Shown one piece after another: positions 26,185 to 35,924 of a DNA stretch of 64,000 nucleotides (position 1 is its first letter; every line of letters starts with the position of its first letter). Below the pieces are notes generated by a model that saw only the letters and a program-made list of their open reading frames with translations, made no database searches and had not been told where the DNA came from. Position numbers and translations under genes: made by a program. Location: positions 1,777,001 through 1,841,000 of the forward strand of contig NZ_CP027231.1 of the NCBI RefSeq assembly GCF_002998435.1, given 5' to 3'. Source of the stretch: Bacteroides zoogleoformans. Lineage in GTDB: Bacteria > Bacteroidota > Bacteroidia > Bacteroidales > Bacteroidaceae.

Positions 26185-26319
26185 TCAGCCCCAGTAAGAG
26201 TAGCCCACAAACATGGCTATAACCAAAACGATGGCTACGATGCCGATGACAATCATCACTCTCTTGGCTTGTTGCTCCTCTTTCAGGCTGTGCATTTCCT
26301 TCTTCTTACTTTTTCCCAT
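26185..26319 (-). CDS. Small single-pass membrane protein, 44 aa
   Basis: The frame reads MGKSKKKEMHSLKEEQQAKR followed by a hydrophobic helix (VMIVIGIVAIVLVIAMFVGY) and ends SYWG, giving a basic cytoplasmic N-terminus and one membrane segment. I prefer the ATG at 26319 over an upstream in-frame ATG (26382) because the extra 21 residues look non-coding. It is 21 bp before the CYTH gene and probably leads that operon. Function unknown. Confidence 0.6.
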   Translation of the reverse strand: MGKSKKKEMHSLKEEQQAKRVMIVIGIVAIVLVIAMFVGYSYWG

Positions 26320-26417
26320 GGCGTTTTTGCTGTTTAAAGTTCTACGATGAACAAAGTAAGAGGAAATCCGGGAAGTTTCCAAACGAAAAAGAGAAAAAAG
26401 TTCCGTAACCAGTAGAA

Positions 26418-26452
26418 GATAAGTTCCACTAAGAAGTGCAAATATTCTCTGT
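26418..26452 (+). repeat. Dispersed 35-bp repeat, copy 1
   Basis: This stretch (beginning GATAAGTTCCACTAAGAAGT) recurs at 46292-46326 with one mismatch. Both copies are intergenic. A small hairpin CACT-AAGA-AGTG is inside. Confidence 0.8.
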
Positions 26453-26469
26453 TATTATAAGATGACTAT

Positions 26470-26765
26470 GAAAAACACTCGGGGAGCGCTGTCGGCAAGG
26501 GACTGAAAGCCCCGGCGAGACAAAAGATTTCAGTAGCAATACAAAAAAGAGAAAAGGGAGACCGAAATCTCCCCGAGATTAATCAACTTTGTATTGTCAT
26601 ATGACAATATCATCAATTAACCTCAGCACAAAATTATATAGAAAAATCGAGTTTTTCTATACCGGCGTAATAAAAACCGAGGCCGGCCCACAAACTCAGC
26701 TTCATGCTTTGTTTAATTGTTACGAATGTCCTATATTTAAGGAGTGTAACTAAAAAATCTCAAAT
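26470..26765 (+). ncRNA. Structured 5' flank of IS110 element 1; bridge-RNA candidate region
   Basis: Four or more hairpins precede the transposase: CTC+GGGG (26478-26484) with CCCC+GAG (26510-26519); GGGAGA (26556-26561) with TCTCCC (26568-26573); the perfect palindrome ATTGTCATATGACAAT (26593-26608); and a 10-bp stem 26637-26646/26652-26661. CCGGC/GCCGG (26662-26666/26682-26686) adds another. IS110-group elements are known to encode a bridge RNA in the 5' non-coding end, so this is the expected location. RNA limits and guide loops cannot be fixed from one copy, and part of the region may be host DNA. Confidence 0.4.
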
Positions 26766-27956
26766 ATGGACAAAGACAGAATCGTGGCCGGCCTCGATGT
26801 GCACAAAGATACAGTTTATCTCTGTGTGTTGGACACTGCAGAGACCGTTATTTTTGCAAATGTTTATGGCACATTAACTCCGGATTTGCAACTTATGTGT
26901 TCGGATATGGTTTCTCATGGGGTGACAGAGGCGGCAATGGAAAGCACCTCGACCTATTGGGTTCCGGTGTGGAATGCCTTGTGCGATAGCATGTCGCTCA
27001 AATTGGTAAATCCTTATTTTATAAAGCAGCTTCCCGGTCGCAAGAGTGATGTGAAAGATGCCCAATGGATAGCGGAGTGTCTGTTGAAGCATCTGATTCG
27101 GGGAAGTTTTGTGCCGGAGAAGAGCGTGCAGGATATGCGCAAGTATAACCGTCGCATCTTCGACCTGAATGAAGACCTGAATAAATTGGACGCTGCTTTA
27201 CAGCGATGTGGTTTCCGGTTAAGTAACTATGTATCCCGCGTCAATGGAAAAAGTTATCAGAAGTGCGTCCGTGCGATAATAACCGGGATAACAGCCCCTG
27301 AGGAGTTGGTGAAACTCATTCATGGAAAAACTCTACGTAAATACGGACTTAACATCATAAAGGATGCCGTAACGGGTGACTTTCACCAGGCAGACATCTG
27401 TTTATTAAAGCAATACGCAGAGCTTATAGACGTAATCGGGCGACAAATCGAAGAATGCAGGCAAGCTCTCATTGCCATGTGTCAGGAACATTTCCCGAAA
27501 CAATTCAAACGTCTACAGAGCATCCCCGGTGTTAAAGAACGCGCAGCTTCAGCTATAATTGCGGAGACCGGGGCTGACATGAAACCGTTTGAAAAAGCAA
27601 CAAATCTTGTTGGATGGTGTGGATTGAAACCACGCAATGATATAAGCAACAATAAAGTCAAGAGCAATAGGACGACGCATGGGAACCGATTCCTGCGTCA
27701 GATATTGGTTGAAATATCCTGGGGCGCATCAAGAACCCGAAACTGCTTTTTCTCAAACTTCAGCTACGTGCAATGCACCCAACGGCATAAGAACAAGATG
27801 AAGATACAAGTAGCCATCGCCCGAAAGATATTAGTCGCGGTATGGCACATGCTGACAAAAGATGAGGATTTTATGGATGTTTATCTCAAGCGTCTTGAAA
27901 AGGAGGCGGAATGGCAAAATAAAATCCGGGAATTAGAATCGTTATTGGTCGGATAG
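26766..27956 (+). CDS. IS110-family transposase (element 1), intact
   Basis: 396 aa. The N-terminal RuvC-like DEDD domain is present (IVAGLDVHKDT, MESTSTYWVPVW, GRKSDVKDAQW) and so is the C-terminal Transposase_20 domain (LQSIPGVKERAASAIIAETG, FEKATNLVGWCGLKPR, HGNRFLRQILVEISWGAS), which carries the serine region used by this family. No stop or frameshift is seen, so the enzyme may be active. IS110 enzymes use a bridge RNA to pair donor and target and typically leave no inverted terminal repeats. The AT-rich surroundings contrast with the GC-rich genes on either side. Confidence 0.93.
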   Translation: MDKDRIVAGLDVHKDTVYLCVLDTAETVIFANVYGTLTPDLQLMCSDMVSHGVTEAAMESTSTYWVPVWNALCDSMSLKLVNPYFIKQLPGRKSDVKDAQWIAECLLKHLIRGSFVPEKSVQDMRKYNRRIFDLNEDLNKLDAALQRCGFRLSNYVSRVNGKSYQKCVRAIITGITAPEELVKLIHGKTLRKYGLNIIKDAVTGDFHQADICLLKQYAELIDVIGRQIEECRQALIAMCQEHFPKQFKRLQSIPGVKERAASAIIAETGADMKPFEKATNLVGWCGLKPRNDISNNKVKSNRTTHGNRFLRQILVEISWGASRTRNCFFSNFSYVQCTQRHKNKMKIQVAIARKILVAVWHMLTKDEDFMDVYLKRLEKEAEWQNKIRELESLLVG

Positions 27957-28130
27957 ACCATTCCGATAGACCTCTATTGACAACATAATTATCTTTGTGC
28001 CGCCACATGAGCACGTTTACAAAATTATTGCATCCATAGAGGGATTGGACACCGGCGTAGTCCTTCCAGGCTGAAGAGGAAAGTAAAAAACTTTATTAGT
28101 ACAGACGACAAAATACTTGTCGTCTAAAGA
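27957..28130 (+). other. Structured 3' flank of IS110 element 1
   Basis: CCTCTAT (27971-27977) pairs with ATAGAGG (28036-28042), enclosing GTGC/GCAC (around 27997-28014). A further hairpin, GACGACAA/TTGTCGTC, lies at 28104-28124. ACCGGCGTA occurs both here (28051-28059) and in the 5' flank (26661-26669), which may mark matching element ends. For IS1111-type members the bridge RNA lies on this side, so this flank is the alternative location. Confidence 0.4.
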
Positions 28131-28205
28131 GACTTATGGGAAAAGTTTACGAGCTATAATATAACCAACGGAATACGAATCGGTTAAATATGGATATATA
28201 ATAGA

Positions 28206-29210
28206 TGGAGATTTCTCTTTTTAGAGGAAAGATACACGATTTTTGTATTGCTGAAAAAGAGAATGTCGGTAAAAGACATTGCAGATACGATAAATGTACT
28301 TTACAGCACTGTTTATCGTGAGTTAAAACGCAACAAAGGACGACACCATTACCATTACGGTGTTGCCCAAAAGCAGTGCGATGAACGTAAGCGACGGATG
28401 CGCAAACACCGCAAATTCAGTTTCGAGATGCGAAAGGAAATCATCGCACTCATGGTTAATGAGCAATGGTCGCCCGAGCAAATCCGGGGATGGATGCTGC
28501 GTGGGGGAAAAGCGTGCGTCTGCGGCGAAACCATTTACAGCTACCTCCACTTCGACCGTTCCTACGGAGGCGAACTCTACAAGAGTTGTCGGCACAGGCT
28601 GCAGCACATCAAAAGAAACAGCCCCGCTGCCTATACGGCCATCAAGGAAAGGGCCATGATAGACCAGCGGGACCCGCAGGCCGACGGGACACGATTCGGA
28701 GATTGGGAAATGGATACCATCATCGGAAAAGACGGCAGAGGGGCTATTGTTACACTTGTAGAGCGAAGCAAAGACTATCTGCTCATGAGAAAGCTGCCAC
28801 AGGGGAAGAATGCACAAGCCCTTGCAAGAACCGTCGTGGCCATGATGACGCCTTTCATCGGAAATATCAAAAATCACCACGGACAACGGAAGCGAGTTTG
28901 CCTGTCATAAGCTTATCGCACAACGACTCAAAACAAAGGTTTGCTCCGCACATCCCTATGCCTCATGGGAGAAAGGAAACATTCAGAACACAAACAAGCT
29001 CATCAGGCAATACATCCCAAAAGGTACAGCTTTTGAACAATATAACGACCAACTGATAAAACAAATACAGATGAAAATAAATGCAAGACCAAGAAAAAAC
29101 TTAATTTCTCTACACCAAAACAAGAGTTTTACAACTACTCATATAAATTTGCACTTGCTATTGGAATCTACCCAGTAAGGATTACATATAAGAGGAATCT
29201 CTACCCTTGA
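28206..29210 (+). pseudogene. IS30-family transposase, broken by two frameshifts
   Basis: Reading starts in FLFLEERYTIFVLLKKRMSVKDIA and VYRELKRNKG, the N-terminal helix-turn-helix of IS30 transposases, and continues through DGTRFGDWEMDTIIGKDGRG (first catalytic Asp) to about 28868. There an A5 run (28869-28873) has one base too many: ITTDNGSEFACHKL (second Asp) continues in the next frame. A second A-run near 29089-29095 is one base short; correct reading resumes as KLNFSTPKQEFY and ends at the TGA at 29208-29210. No good ATG is visible at the 5' end. Both lesions are in A-runs, so sequencing error is possible, but together with the missing start they suggest decay. Confidence 0.85.
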
Positions 29211-29228
29211 TTTTTGGATAATTATCGA

Positions 29229-29236
29229 TATCTTTG
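29229..29236 (+). promoter_or_regulatory. Promoter -7 box of trpS
   Basis: TATCTTTG matches TAnnTTTG, 55 bp before the trpS start. A TTGA at 29207-29210 is near the -33 distance (18 bp). Confidence 0.6.
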
Positions 29237-29291
29237 CAGACATTACGGACAGTAATGCCCTTACTCCCATTAGGAACTAAAAATACAGTAT

Positions 29292-30386
29292 ATGTCAAAA
29301 GAAAAAATCATCCTTACGGGCGACCGCCCCACGGGACGGCTGCACATAGGACACTATGTAGGCTCATTGAGAAGAAGAGTGGAACTGCAAAATTCCGGTT
29401 TATATGACAAGACGTTCGTCTTCATAGCCGATGCACAAGCACTGACCGACAATATGGAGAATCCGGAAAAAGTGCGTCAGAACGTCATCGAAGTAGCCCT
29501 CGACTATCTGGCATGCGGCCTGGACCCGACGAAAAGTACCATCTTCATCCAATCTCAGATTCCGGAGCTTTGCGAACTTTCCTTTTACTACATGAATTTA
29601 GTCACCGTCAGCCGCCTGCAACGCAATCCGACTGTGAAGACCGAGATACAGATACGCAACTTCGAGACAAGCATCCCCGTAGGCTTCTTCACCTATCCCA
29701 TCAGCCAGGCAGCCGACATTACAGCCTTCCGTGCCACCATCGTGCCCGTAGGCGAAGATCAGGAACCCATGCTGGAACAAGCACGCGAAATTGTACGCCG
29801 CTTCAATTATATATATGGTGAAACGCTCGTCGAACCCGAAATTCTCCTGCCCGAAAACGCAGCCTGCCTGCGCCTGCCGGGAACCGATGGAAAGGCCAAG
29901 ATGAGCAAGTCGCTCGGCAATTGTATCTACTTATCCGACACCGCTGAAGACGTGGAAAAGAAGGTAAAAAGCATGTACACTGACCCCGACCACTTGCGTG
30001 TTTCCGACCCCGGAAAGCTTGAAGGCAACACGGTATTCACCTACTTAGATGCTTTCTGCCGGCCCGAGCACTTCGGCCTCTATCTTCCTGAATATCCCAA
30101 TCTGGACGAATTGAAAGCCCACTACCAACGTGGTGGGCTGGGCGACATAAAGGTAAAAAAGTTCCTCAACGCCATCATGCAGGAAACGTTAGAGCCGATT
30201 CGCAATCGTCGCAAAAAGTTCGAAAAAGACATTCCCACCATCTACGAAATGTTGAAAAAAGGTTGCGATACAGCCCGCGAAACGGCTGCCGCCACTTTGG
30301 ACGATGTGCGCAAAGCCATGAAGATTAATTATTTTGATGACGCAGAACTGATTGCCGAACAAATGAGAAAATTCAGCGAAGAATAA
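29292..30386 (+). CDS. trpS: Tryptophanyl-tRNA synthetase
   Basis: Charges tRNA-Trp. The 364-aa class Ic synthetase shows the HIGH motif in [13 protein letters not shown] (residues 14-26), the DAQALTDN region, [15 protein letters not shown] and KMSKSLGN (around residue 203). Length is typical of the longer Bacteroidetes form. It lies directly downstream of the IS30 remnant but has its own promoter, so transposon insertion has probably not separated it from control sequences. It ends 30 bp before a strong terminator. Confidence 0.96.
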   Translation: MSKEKIILTGDRPTGRLHIGHYVGSLRRRVELQNSGLYDKTFVFIADAQALTDNMENPEKVRQNVIEVALDYLACGLDPTKSTIFIQSQIPELCELSFYYMNLVTVSRLQRNPTVKTEIQIRNFETSIPVGFFTYPISQAADITAFRATIVPVGEDQEPMLEQAREIVRRFNYIYGETLVEPEILLPENAACLRLPGTDGKAKMSKSLGNCIYLSDTAEDVEKKVKSMYTDPDHLRVSDPGKLEGNTVFTYLDAFCRPEHFGLYLPEYPNLDELKAHYQRGGLGDIKVKKFLNAIMQETLEPIRNRRKKFEKDIPTIYEMLKKGCDTARETAAATLDDVRKAMKINYFDDAELIAEQMRKFSEE

Positions 30387-30416
30387 TCTTTGTTGCGCCT
30401 TATACTGAAATATTTC

Positions 30417-30488
30417 AAAACCAAAGTGACCTCAAGAAGCCGGATGATTCATGATCTATATCCGGCTTCTTGAGGTCACTTTGGTTTT
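30417..30488. terminator. Bidirectional terminator between trpS and mutL
   Basis: A perfect 29-bp inverted repeat (30417-30445 with 30460-30488) with a 14-nt loop, A-rich on one side and ending GGTTTT on the other. It serves both convergent genes. The stem is unusually long for a terminator. Confidence 0.9.
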
Positions 30489-30522
30489 AGGTCGTCAAAG
30501 CAAAAGACAGTGACTCACCGCC

Positions 30523-32439
30523 TCATTTATTGAAAAGCTTTTCTATTTCTTCCTCCTTAATGGTTGCCAGCACCACCCGCCCGTCAGGAGTATAGTTAGG
30601 AGTGGGACAGGCAAACAGGCTATCCACGAGGTTCGCCATTTCATCATTACTCAGCACTTGCCCATAAACGATGGCGGCAGCACGAGCCAATGCAGATGCA
30701 AGAATCGTCTGCACCTCTTCCTTCACATCGCTTCCTTTCTCCATGGCGGTATGCACCATATTTCCGATCAATTCCACCGGATTCAACCCTTCGATGCCCG
30801 AAGGTATGCCATTGATGGCATAGCTGCCGCCACCCAACGAGCTCAAGTCGAAACCTACCGCCGACAAATCGTCCATGATACTTTCGAGTACAGCAGCTTC
30901 GGAGGCTGGCAAACGGATTATCTCCGGGAAAAGTACCCCTTGCGACACTCCTTGTTTCTGATTAATCTGGCTCATATAACGATCGAACAGTACACGGACA
31001 TGCGCACGATGTTGGTCTATCAGCATCAGACCGGACTTTACAGAAGTCAGAATGAAACGCCCCTTGAACTGAAAATGTTGAGCACCTTTTTCTATGGAGA
31101 CTTCACTTCCACGGAAAGAAGCTAATGTTGCACCGGCAGGGGTGGCACTCGGACGATATGACATGTCCGGTTCTTCTCCCGAAGCAAAGGAACCTCCCTC
31201 CTCCTCTTCGACAAAGGGCTGTTCTCTCATCAACTCGTTCATCCTACTGCCTTTCTCCAGACCGGAATAAAACCCCTCCCACTCCACTTTCGGACGCGAA
31301 TAATTTCCGCCTCCCCCATAAGAAGAGGACGTTTTAAAAGGATTGAATTCGGCATTATAGTGCACTTTCGGAGGTTCAACCGGCCTCATTTGCTCGAATG
31401 CCGGAATATCGGGCATGTCTTCCGTATCAAAATCAATGGTAGGAACAGCGCTGAACCTCCCCAAAGCCTCTTTAACTGCCGCCGACAAAATCTGCCAGAT
31501 GGCTTGCTCGTTTTCAAACTTGATTTCCGTCTTTGTGGGATGGATGTTCACATCAATATTTGCCGGATCGACCTCTAAATAAATAAAATAGGAGATTTGC
31601 TCACTGGCTGGAATCAGTTGTTCGTACGCATCCATCACAGCCTTATGAAAATAAGGGTGCCGCATGTAACGCCCGTTCACAAAGAAATACTGATGCGCTC
31701 CTTTCTTACGCGACGTCTCGGGCTTGGCAACAAAACCTGAAATCTTAATCATGGTCGTGTCAACTTCCACAGTCAGTAACTGCTGGTTCAGCTTCTTGCC
31801 GAATATGGCCAAAATACGTTGCCGTAGAGGTATCACCGGTAAATTGAACAACTCACTGTCGTTGCTATACAAATAGAAAGCCACCTCGGGGTGTACCAAC
31901 GCAATACGTTCGAACTCCGTAAGGATGTTACTCAACTCTGTGGAATTAGCTTTCAGGAATTTACGCCGGGCAGGAATATTAAAGAAGAGATTTTTGATGG
32001 AGAAGTTACTCCCCTTAGGGCAAGATACAGCCTCCTGACTCTCAACCTTAGAGCCGGCAATCAACAAGCGTGTACCCAGTTCTTCATTCTCCGGCCGTGT
32101 TTTCAGCTCCACCTCGGCCACAGCGGCAATGGAAGCCAACGCCTCACCACGAAAGCCCATAGTGCGCAAAGCGAACAAATCGGCCGCCTCGCGTATCTTT
32201 GAAGTAGCATGCCGCTCAAAAGAGAGGCGTGCATCGGTTTCGGACATTCCTTTCCCGTCATCAATCACTTGGATACAGGTCTTACCGGCATCGGTAATCA
32301 ACACATGTATTTCACGGGCTTCGGCATCAATCGCATTTTCCACCAGTTCTTTCACCACAGATGCCGGACGCTGAATCACCTCTCCGGCTGCTATCTGATT
32401 AGCAACCGAATCGGGCAGCAAATGAATAATATCGCTCAT
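30523..32439 (-). CDS. mutL: DNA mismatch repair protein MutL
   Basis: 638 aa. The N-terminal GHKL ATPase is complete ([32 protein letters not shown]), followed by the MutL transducer domain ([33 protein letters not shown]), a linker of about 150 residues and a C-terminal dimerisation domain. The usual endonuclease motif DQHA(x)2E(x)4E reads [12 protein letters not shown] here, with both Glu positions replaced, so nicking activity is doubtful (compare E. coli MutL). I start at MSDIIH (32439) rather than two codons earlier. It is the last gene of the - strand operon that begins near 38380. Confidence 0.95.
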   Translation of the reverse strand: MSDIIHLLPDSVANQIAAGEVIQRPASVVKELVENAIDAEAREIHVLITDAGKTCIQVIDDGKGMSETDARLSFERHATSKIREAADLFALRTMGFRGEALASIAAVAEVELKTRPENEELGTRLLIAGSKVESQEAVSCPKGSNFSIKNLFFNIPARRKFLKANSTELSNILTEFERIALVHPEVAFYLYSNDSELFNLPVIPLRQRILAIFGKKLNQQLLTVEVDTTMIKISGFVAKPETSRKKGAHQYFFVNGRYMRHPYFHKAVMDAYEQLIPASEQISYFIYLEVDPANIDVNIHPTKTEIKFENEQAIWQILSAAVKEALGRFSAVPTIDFDTEDMPDIPAFEQMRPVEPPKVHYNAEFNPFKTSSSYGGGGNYSRPKVEWEGFYSGLEKGSRMNELMREQPFVEEEEGGSFASGEEPDMSYRPSATPAGATLASFRGSEVSIEKGAQHFQFKGRFILTSVKSGLMLIDQHRAHVRVLFDRYMSQINQKQGVSQGVLFPEIIRLPASEAAVLESIMDDLSAVGFDLSSLGGGSYAINGIPSGIEGLNPVELIGNMVHTAMEKGSDVKEEVQTILASALARAAAIVYGQVLSNDEMANLVDSLFACPTPNYTPDGRVVLATIKEEEIEKLFNK

Positions 32440-32507
32440 AAACAACTACAATTTAGCAAGTATACGTTAAGAAAAGGAAGAAGCCGAATGTCATTCGGCA
32501 ACAACTA

Positions 32508-32798
32508 CTATATAATCCCGCTACTGATGGCATACCATAGGTAAATCAGCAAGGCAATGACCACAAGCACGATTCCCAGATGCAACGGCTTACGTCCACT
32601 CTCTTTCCGACGTTTCAGGTGGGTGGTTCCTTCAACGAATTTGCCTCGGATATCTTCAGGAGAAAACTCTTTCTCCGGCAGCATACCCAAGTCACGTTTG
32701 GCTTTTTCTTCCATCTTAGCCAACTTCTCTTTCCGCTCGTCCACATAGATATATGAATGGTGGAAGCCACGAGGCTTCCGCATCGTAAACATTCCCAT
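32508..32798 (-). CDS. Conserved small membrane protein, 96 aa
   Basis: A basic, helical N-terminal part (KPRGFHHSYIYVDERKEKLA and KMEEKAKRDLGMLPEKEFS) precedes one C-terminal membrane helix (LHLGIVLVVIALLIYLWYAI). The ATG at 32798 gives the best start, 4 bp after the OstA-like gene stop. Located between the OstA-like gene and mutL; I recognise it as a conserved Bacteroidales hypothetical of unknown function. Confidence 0.72.
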   Translation of the reverse strand: MGMFTMRKPRGFHHSYIYVDERKEKLAKMEEKAKRDLGMLPEKEFSPEDIRGKFVEGTTHLKRRKESGRKPLHLGIVLVVIALLIYLWYAISSGII

Positions 32799-32802
32799 TG
32801 CC

Positions 32803-34521
32803 TTACTTTTTATTTCGTTTAATATGCATGTTCCTTGGAGAAACCACAGACTTCCGGTCACTCTTCTTCAACACTTCGCCCGCCTTCTTGCCTCTCCACT
32901 CAAAGATATCTTCCTTGTTTTTCGGACGGATATAGTCAAACCATGCAAAAGAGGGAAGCTTGCTCTTTTCTGCGGGAATCTGATCCAGAGGATAGGCTGT
33001 GCCGGTGGTTTTTCCTACAAAAACCCCACGTTCCATTTTCCTGTCCTTCAGATACATTTTCAACAATCCTCCTTCGGAATAGTTCATCATAATCAATGAA
33101 CTGTCTTTTTCTTCTACCGGATAGTAGACCACTAGCACATTGCCGTTGACTTCGACCCTGCGCATATCTCCATCCACGAAGAAGGCTTTCATTTCCTTGC
33201 CAGACACCTGATTGTAATGGATGCTGTCCATCTTTTCTACCGTCAACGCCTGACGAATAATATGCGCCCAATCGATGGTGCTATCGTTCATATAGACTTT
33301 GATCTCTTCGCCCAGCAACTGCTGTTCTCCATGCCACAGAATAGGGTCGGTATACATTGTCATGCAGGAGTCTTTTGAGTTGTAGACCAAAGAGTCGCAC
33401 ACCGCTTGCACATCCGTGCGATAGGCCCGAACCTTGTGATAGGCACGCATCTCCCGATACATGGAGTCGGTATTCAGATGATAAGTGATCAACCGCAAAG
33501 TGTCGGCGTGCATAAACAGACTGTCGACTTGCGAATAATCAACAGCCATTGCACGCTGGGTGGCTACGGCATTACCGGTAAGTTCATTATAGAAACAATA
33601 GTCGCCGGTAAGCATATTCCGGTTCACCGTATCATTCATCTGCACATTGTCAAAAGCTTCGCCATAGCCCAGCTTGCGATCGTAGAAAAGACTGTCACCG
33701 GTCAATTTCTTGCCTTCGTTGATCAGAATGGAACGGTCAAGCAACTCTGCCTGTTCGGTAGTTGTGTTGTACACTCCACGTTCGGAATAGATGTGGTTCT
33801 GCTCACTTACGATATCGGAAGGCCCTAAAATAGTGGCAACTTTAGTTGCCGTACTATACTTCAACGTGTCCGATGTCAGCACGAATTTCGGATTTACCAA
33901 TTTCACGACATGGTTGAAAACTGCCAGCTTCGTAGTCGGACTATACTCTCCCCATTCGGAAGTAAGTACGTTTTCTTCATCGGTCAATGTCCCGCCTTCA
34001 AAATAGTAACCTAAATTATACAAGCGATCATAGTTCAAGCTGTCAGTGGTCAACTCGGTTTTACGATTAATCATGCGCACATTTTCGCGCAACATGGCCA
34101 ACTGCGACATCCCGTCGTAGTAGAGATAGTCACCGTAAATAAATAAGGTGTCTCCCTGCTCCATACGCACGTTGCCAAATGCCTCGACCGAGTTTATCTT
34201 CTCGAAGATCAAAGCACTGTCGCAGAACATGTACATGCTGTCGTGCTTCAGCCTTACCGAACCAACAAGTATCTGCACATCGGGACGCGAAAGTTTATCG
34301 GCTTGAGCCTCATCGGCATAGAGCAAATCCACACGGGTTTTCTGCTTTCCGGTTGCCGGCACTTGTTGCCGATCTGTTCCCTCCACTTTATTTTTAGCAG
34401 TAGCGGCCTTCGTTTTTTTATCCTGGGCACTCAACAGGCAGATGCCAAACAAGCATAGAATACCTATCAAGAGGAATCTATGCTTGTTTAGAAAATGAGT
34501 TTTTATATACTTTTTTTGCAT
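32803..34521 (-). CDS. OstA-like protein (LptA/LptD-N domain), LPS transport
   Basis: 572 aa. An N-terminal signal-anchor (FLLIGILCLFGICLLSAQ) leads into a basic linker, then repeated OstA-type beta-jellyroll strands: MYMFCDSALIFEKINSVEAF, LFIYGDYLYYDG, ENVLTSEWGEYSPTTK and similar repeats about every 40 residues up to residue 460. This is the fold of LptA and of the LptD N-terminal domain, which carry lipopolysaccharide across the periplasm. It is in an operon with SurA-like foldases, which help insert LptD-type barrels in other bacteria, giving a coherent outer-membrane assembly context. Confidence 0.85.
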   Translation of the reverse strand: MQKKYIKTHFLNKHRFLLIGILCLFGICLLSAQDKKTKAATAKNKVEGTDRQQVPATGKQKTRVDLLYADEAQADKLSRPDVQILVGSVRLKHDSMYMFCDSALIFEKINSVEAFGNVRMEQGDTLFIYGDYLYYDGMSQLAMLRENVRMINRKTELTTDSLNYDRLYNLGYYFEGGTLTDEENVLTSEWGEYSPTTKLAVFNHVVKLVNPKFVLTSDTLKYSTATKVATILGPSDIVSEQNHIYSERGVYNTTTEQAELLDRSILINEGKKLTGDSLFYDRKLGYGEAFDNVQMNDTVNRNMLTGDYCFYNELTGNAVATQRAMAVDYSQVDSLFMHADTLRLITYHLNTDSMYREMRAYHKVRAYRTDVQAVCDSLVYNSKDSCMTMYTDPILWHGEQQLLGEEIKVYMNDSTIDWAHIIRQALTVEKMDSIHYNQVSGKEMKAFFVDGDMRRVEVNGNVLVVYYPVEEKDSSLIMMNYSEGGLLKMYLKDRKMERGVFVGKTTGTAYPLDQIPAEKSKLPSFAWFDYIRPKNKEDIFEWRGKKAGEVLKKSDRKSVVSPRNMHIKRNKK

Positions 34522-34546
34522 ACAAAATTATGTAAATCCCTACGGG

Positions 34547-35914
34547 TCAATCTTTAATCCAGCCCGGATATTTGAACGCACAGTTATTTTTCCAATTGTC
34601 CTTGATGCGGACATAAGTATGCTTCTGCTTCTCGCGAATCCATTTATCCAATACTTGGCTGCGATGTTTTTCAAGTACTATTTCCTTCAGGTTCTGATAG
34701 TCGTCGGCAATCGTTGCTTTATGCCCTGCCGTGCGACTTTTTAATTTCACAATCACGCACTCTTCTTTTCCCGTCTTTTGCGGAATCATAGTGAATGCCT
34801 CGGAAATTTCACCCACTTTCATCTTGTCTACCACCTTGGCTATCTCAGGGGGGAGTTCCTGCATCTCAAATTTGGATGTATTCGAGTTGGGGTTGGGCAG
34901 CAAGCCATGGTTATTACGTGTATCCTTGTCCTGCGAAAGCACGGAGGCAGCCTCCTCGAACGAGAACTTGCCATTACGGATATCATCGGCAATGGAGTCC
35001 AAACGTACACAGCCGGCCGTCAAAGCCGCTTCCGGAATATGAGGCTTCAAAAGGAGATGACGCACTTTGATGCGGTCGCCACGTTTTTCCATCAGCTGAA
35101 TGATATGGAAACCATATTCCGACTCCACTATTTTGGAAACCTTGTTCGGATCTTGCAGGTTGAAAGCCACATTGGCAAAAGCCGGGTCTAAATAGCCGCG
35201 CCCGGTAAACGGCATCTCGCCGCCATTGATTGCCGACGCACGATCGTCAGAATAGAGGCGAGCCAGCATGGAGAAGCTTTCGCCTTTATTGACACGCTCG
35301 GTATATTCCCGCAAACGTCTTTTTACATCTTCAATCTCCTCCAAAGGGATTTTGGGTTGCTGGGTGATAATCTGCACTTCCACCTGAGTCGGGATATAAG
35401 GAATACTGTCTTGCGGCAAATCCTTAAAATAACGGCGTACTTCGGCCGGAGTCACTTTTACTTCTCCAACTAATTTCTGCTGCATCTTCTGCACCTTCAA
35501 CCCTTCTCGCGCATTCTCGCGCAATGTTTCACGAATCTGGCTGGAGGTCTTATTGAAGTATTCCTCCATCTTCTCGCGAGAGCCGATATTGGAAATGTAC
35601 ATATTCGTCATATAGTCCACACGCTGCACAACTTCATTTTCGGAAACCTCAATACTATCAAGTGCCGCCTGATGAAGATATAGCTTTTGCACGGCTATCT
35701 CTTCCGGTATCACACAGTAAGGGTCACGGTCGAATTTTCGTCCTTCATAGAGTGCACTCATGCGGGCCTCCTCCACTTCGGACTTCAAGATGGCCTCGTC
35801 GCCTATTACCCATACCACCTCATCAATCACGTTGTCTTGCCCATAAACGGTAGGCCCGAACCATAGTGTCAAGGCTAATAAAACTACAAACTTAAAGTTC
35901 ATACACATTTTCAT
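34547..35914 (-). CDS. SurA-like periplasmic peptidyl-prolyl isomerase
   Basis: 455 aa with a signal peptide (VVLLALTLWFGPTVYGQ). A SurA N-like helical domain follows (NVIDEVVWVIGDEAILKSEV, typical of SurA), then two parvulin (PpiC) domains: about residues 170-270 (SMLARLYSDDRASAINGGEM, PNKVSKIVESEYGFHIIQL) and about 275-385 (more divergent: IKVRHLLLKPHIPE). It would chaperone outer-membrane proteins. It is 25 bp upstream of the OstA-like gene. Confidence 0.9.
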   Translation of the reverse strand: MKMCMNFKFVVLLALTLWFGPTVYGQDNVIDEVVWVIGDEAILKSEVEEARMSALYEGRKFDRDPYCVIPEEIAVQKLYLHQAALDSIEVSENEVVQRVDYMTNMYISNIGSREKMEEYFNKTSSQIRETLRENAREGLKVQKMQQKLVGEVKVTPAEVRRYFKDLPQDSIPYIPTQVEVQIITQQPKIPLEEIEDVKRRLREYTERVNKGESFSMLARLYSDDRASAINGGEMPFTGRGYLDPAFANVAFNLQDPNKVSKIVESEYGFHIIQLMEKRGDRIKVRHLLLKPHIPEAALTAGCVRLDSIADDIRNGKFSFEEAASVLSQDKDTRNNHGLLPNPNSNTSKFEMQELPPEIAKVVDKMKVGEISEAFTMIPQKTGKEECVIVKLKSRTAGHKATIADDYQNLKEIVLEKHRSQVLDKWIREKQKHTYVRIKDNWKNNCAFKYPGWIKD

Positions 35915-35924
35915 TCTTGATATC

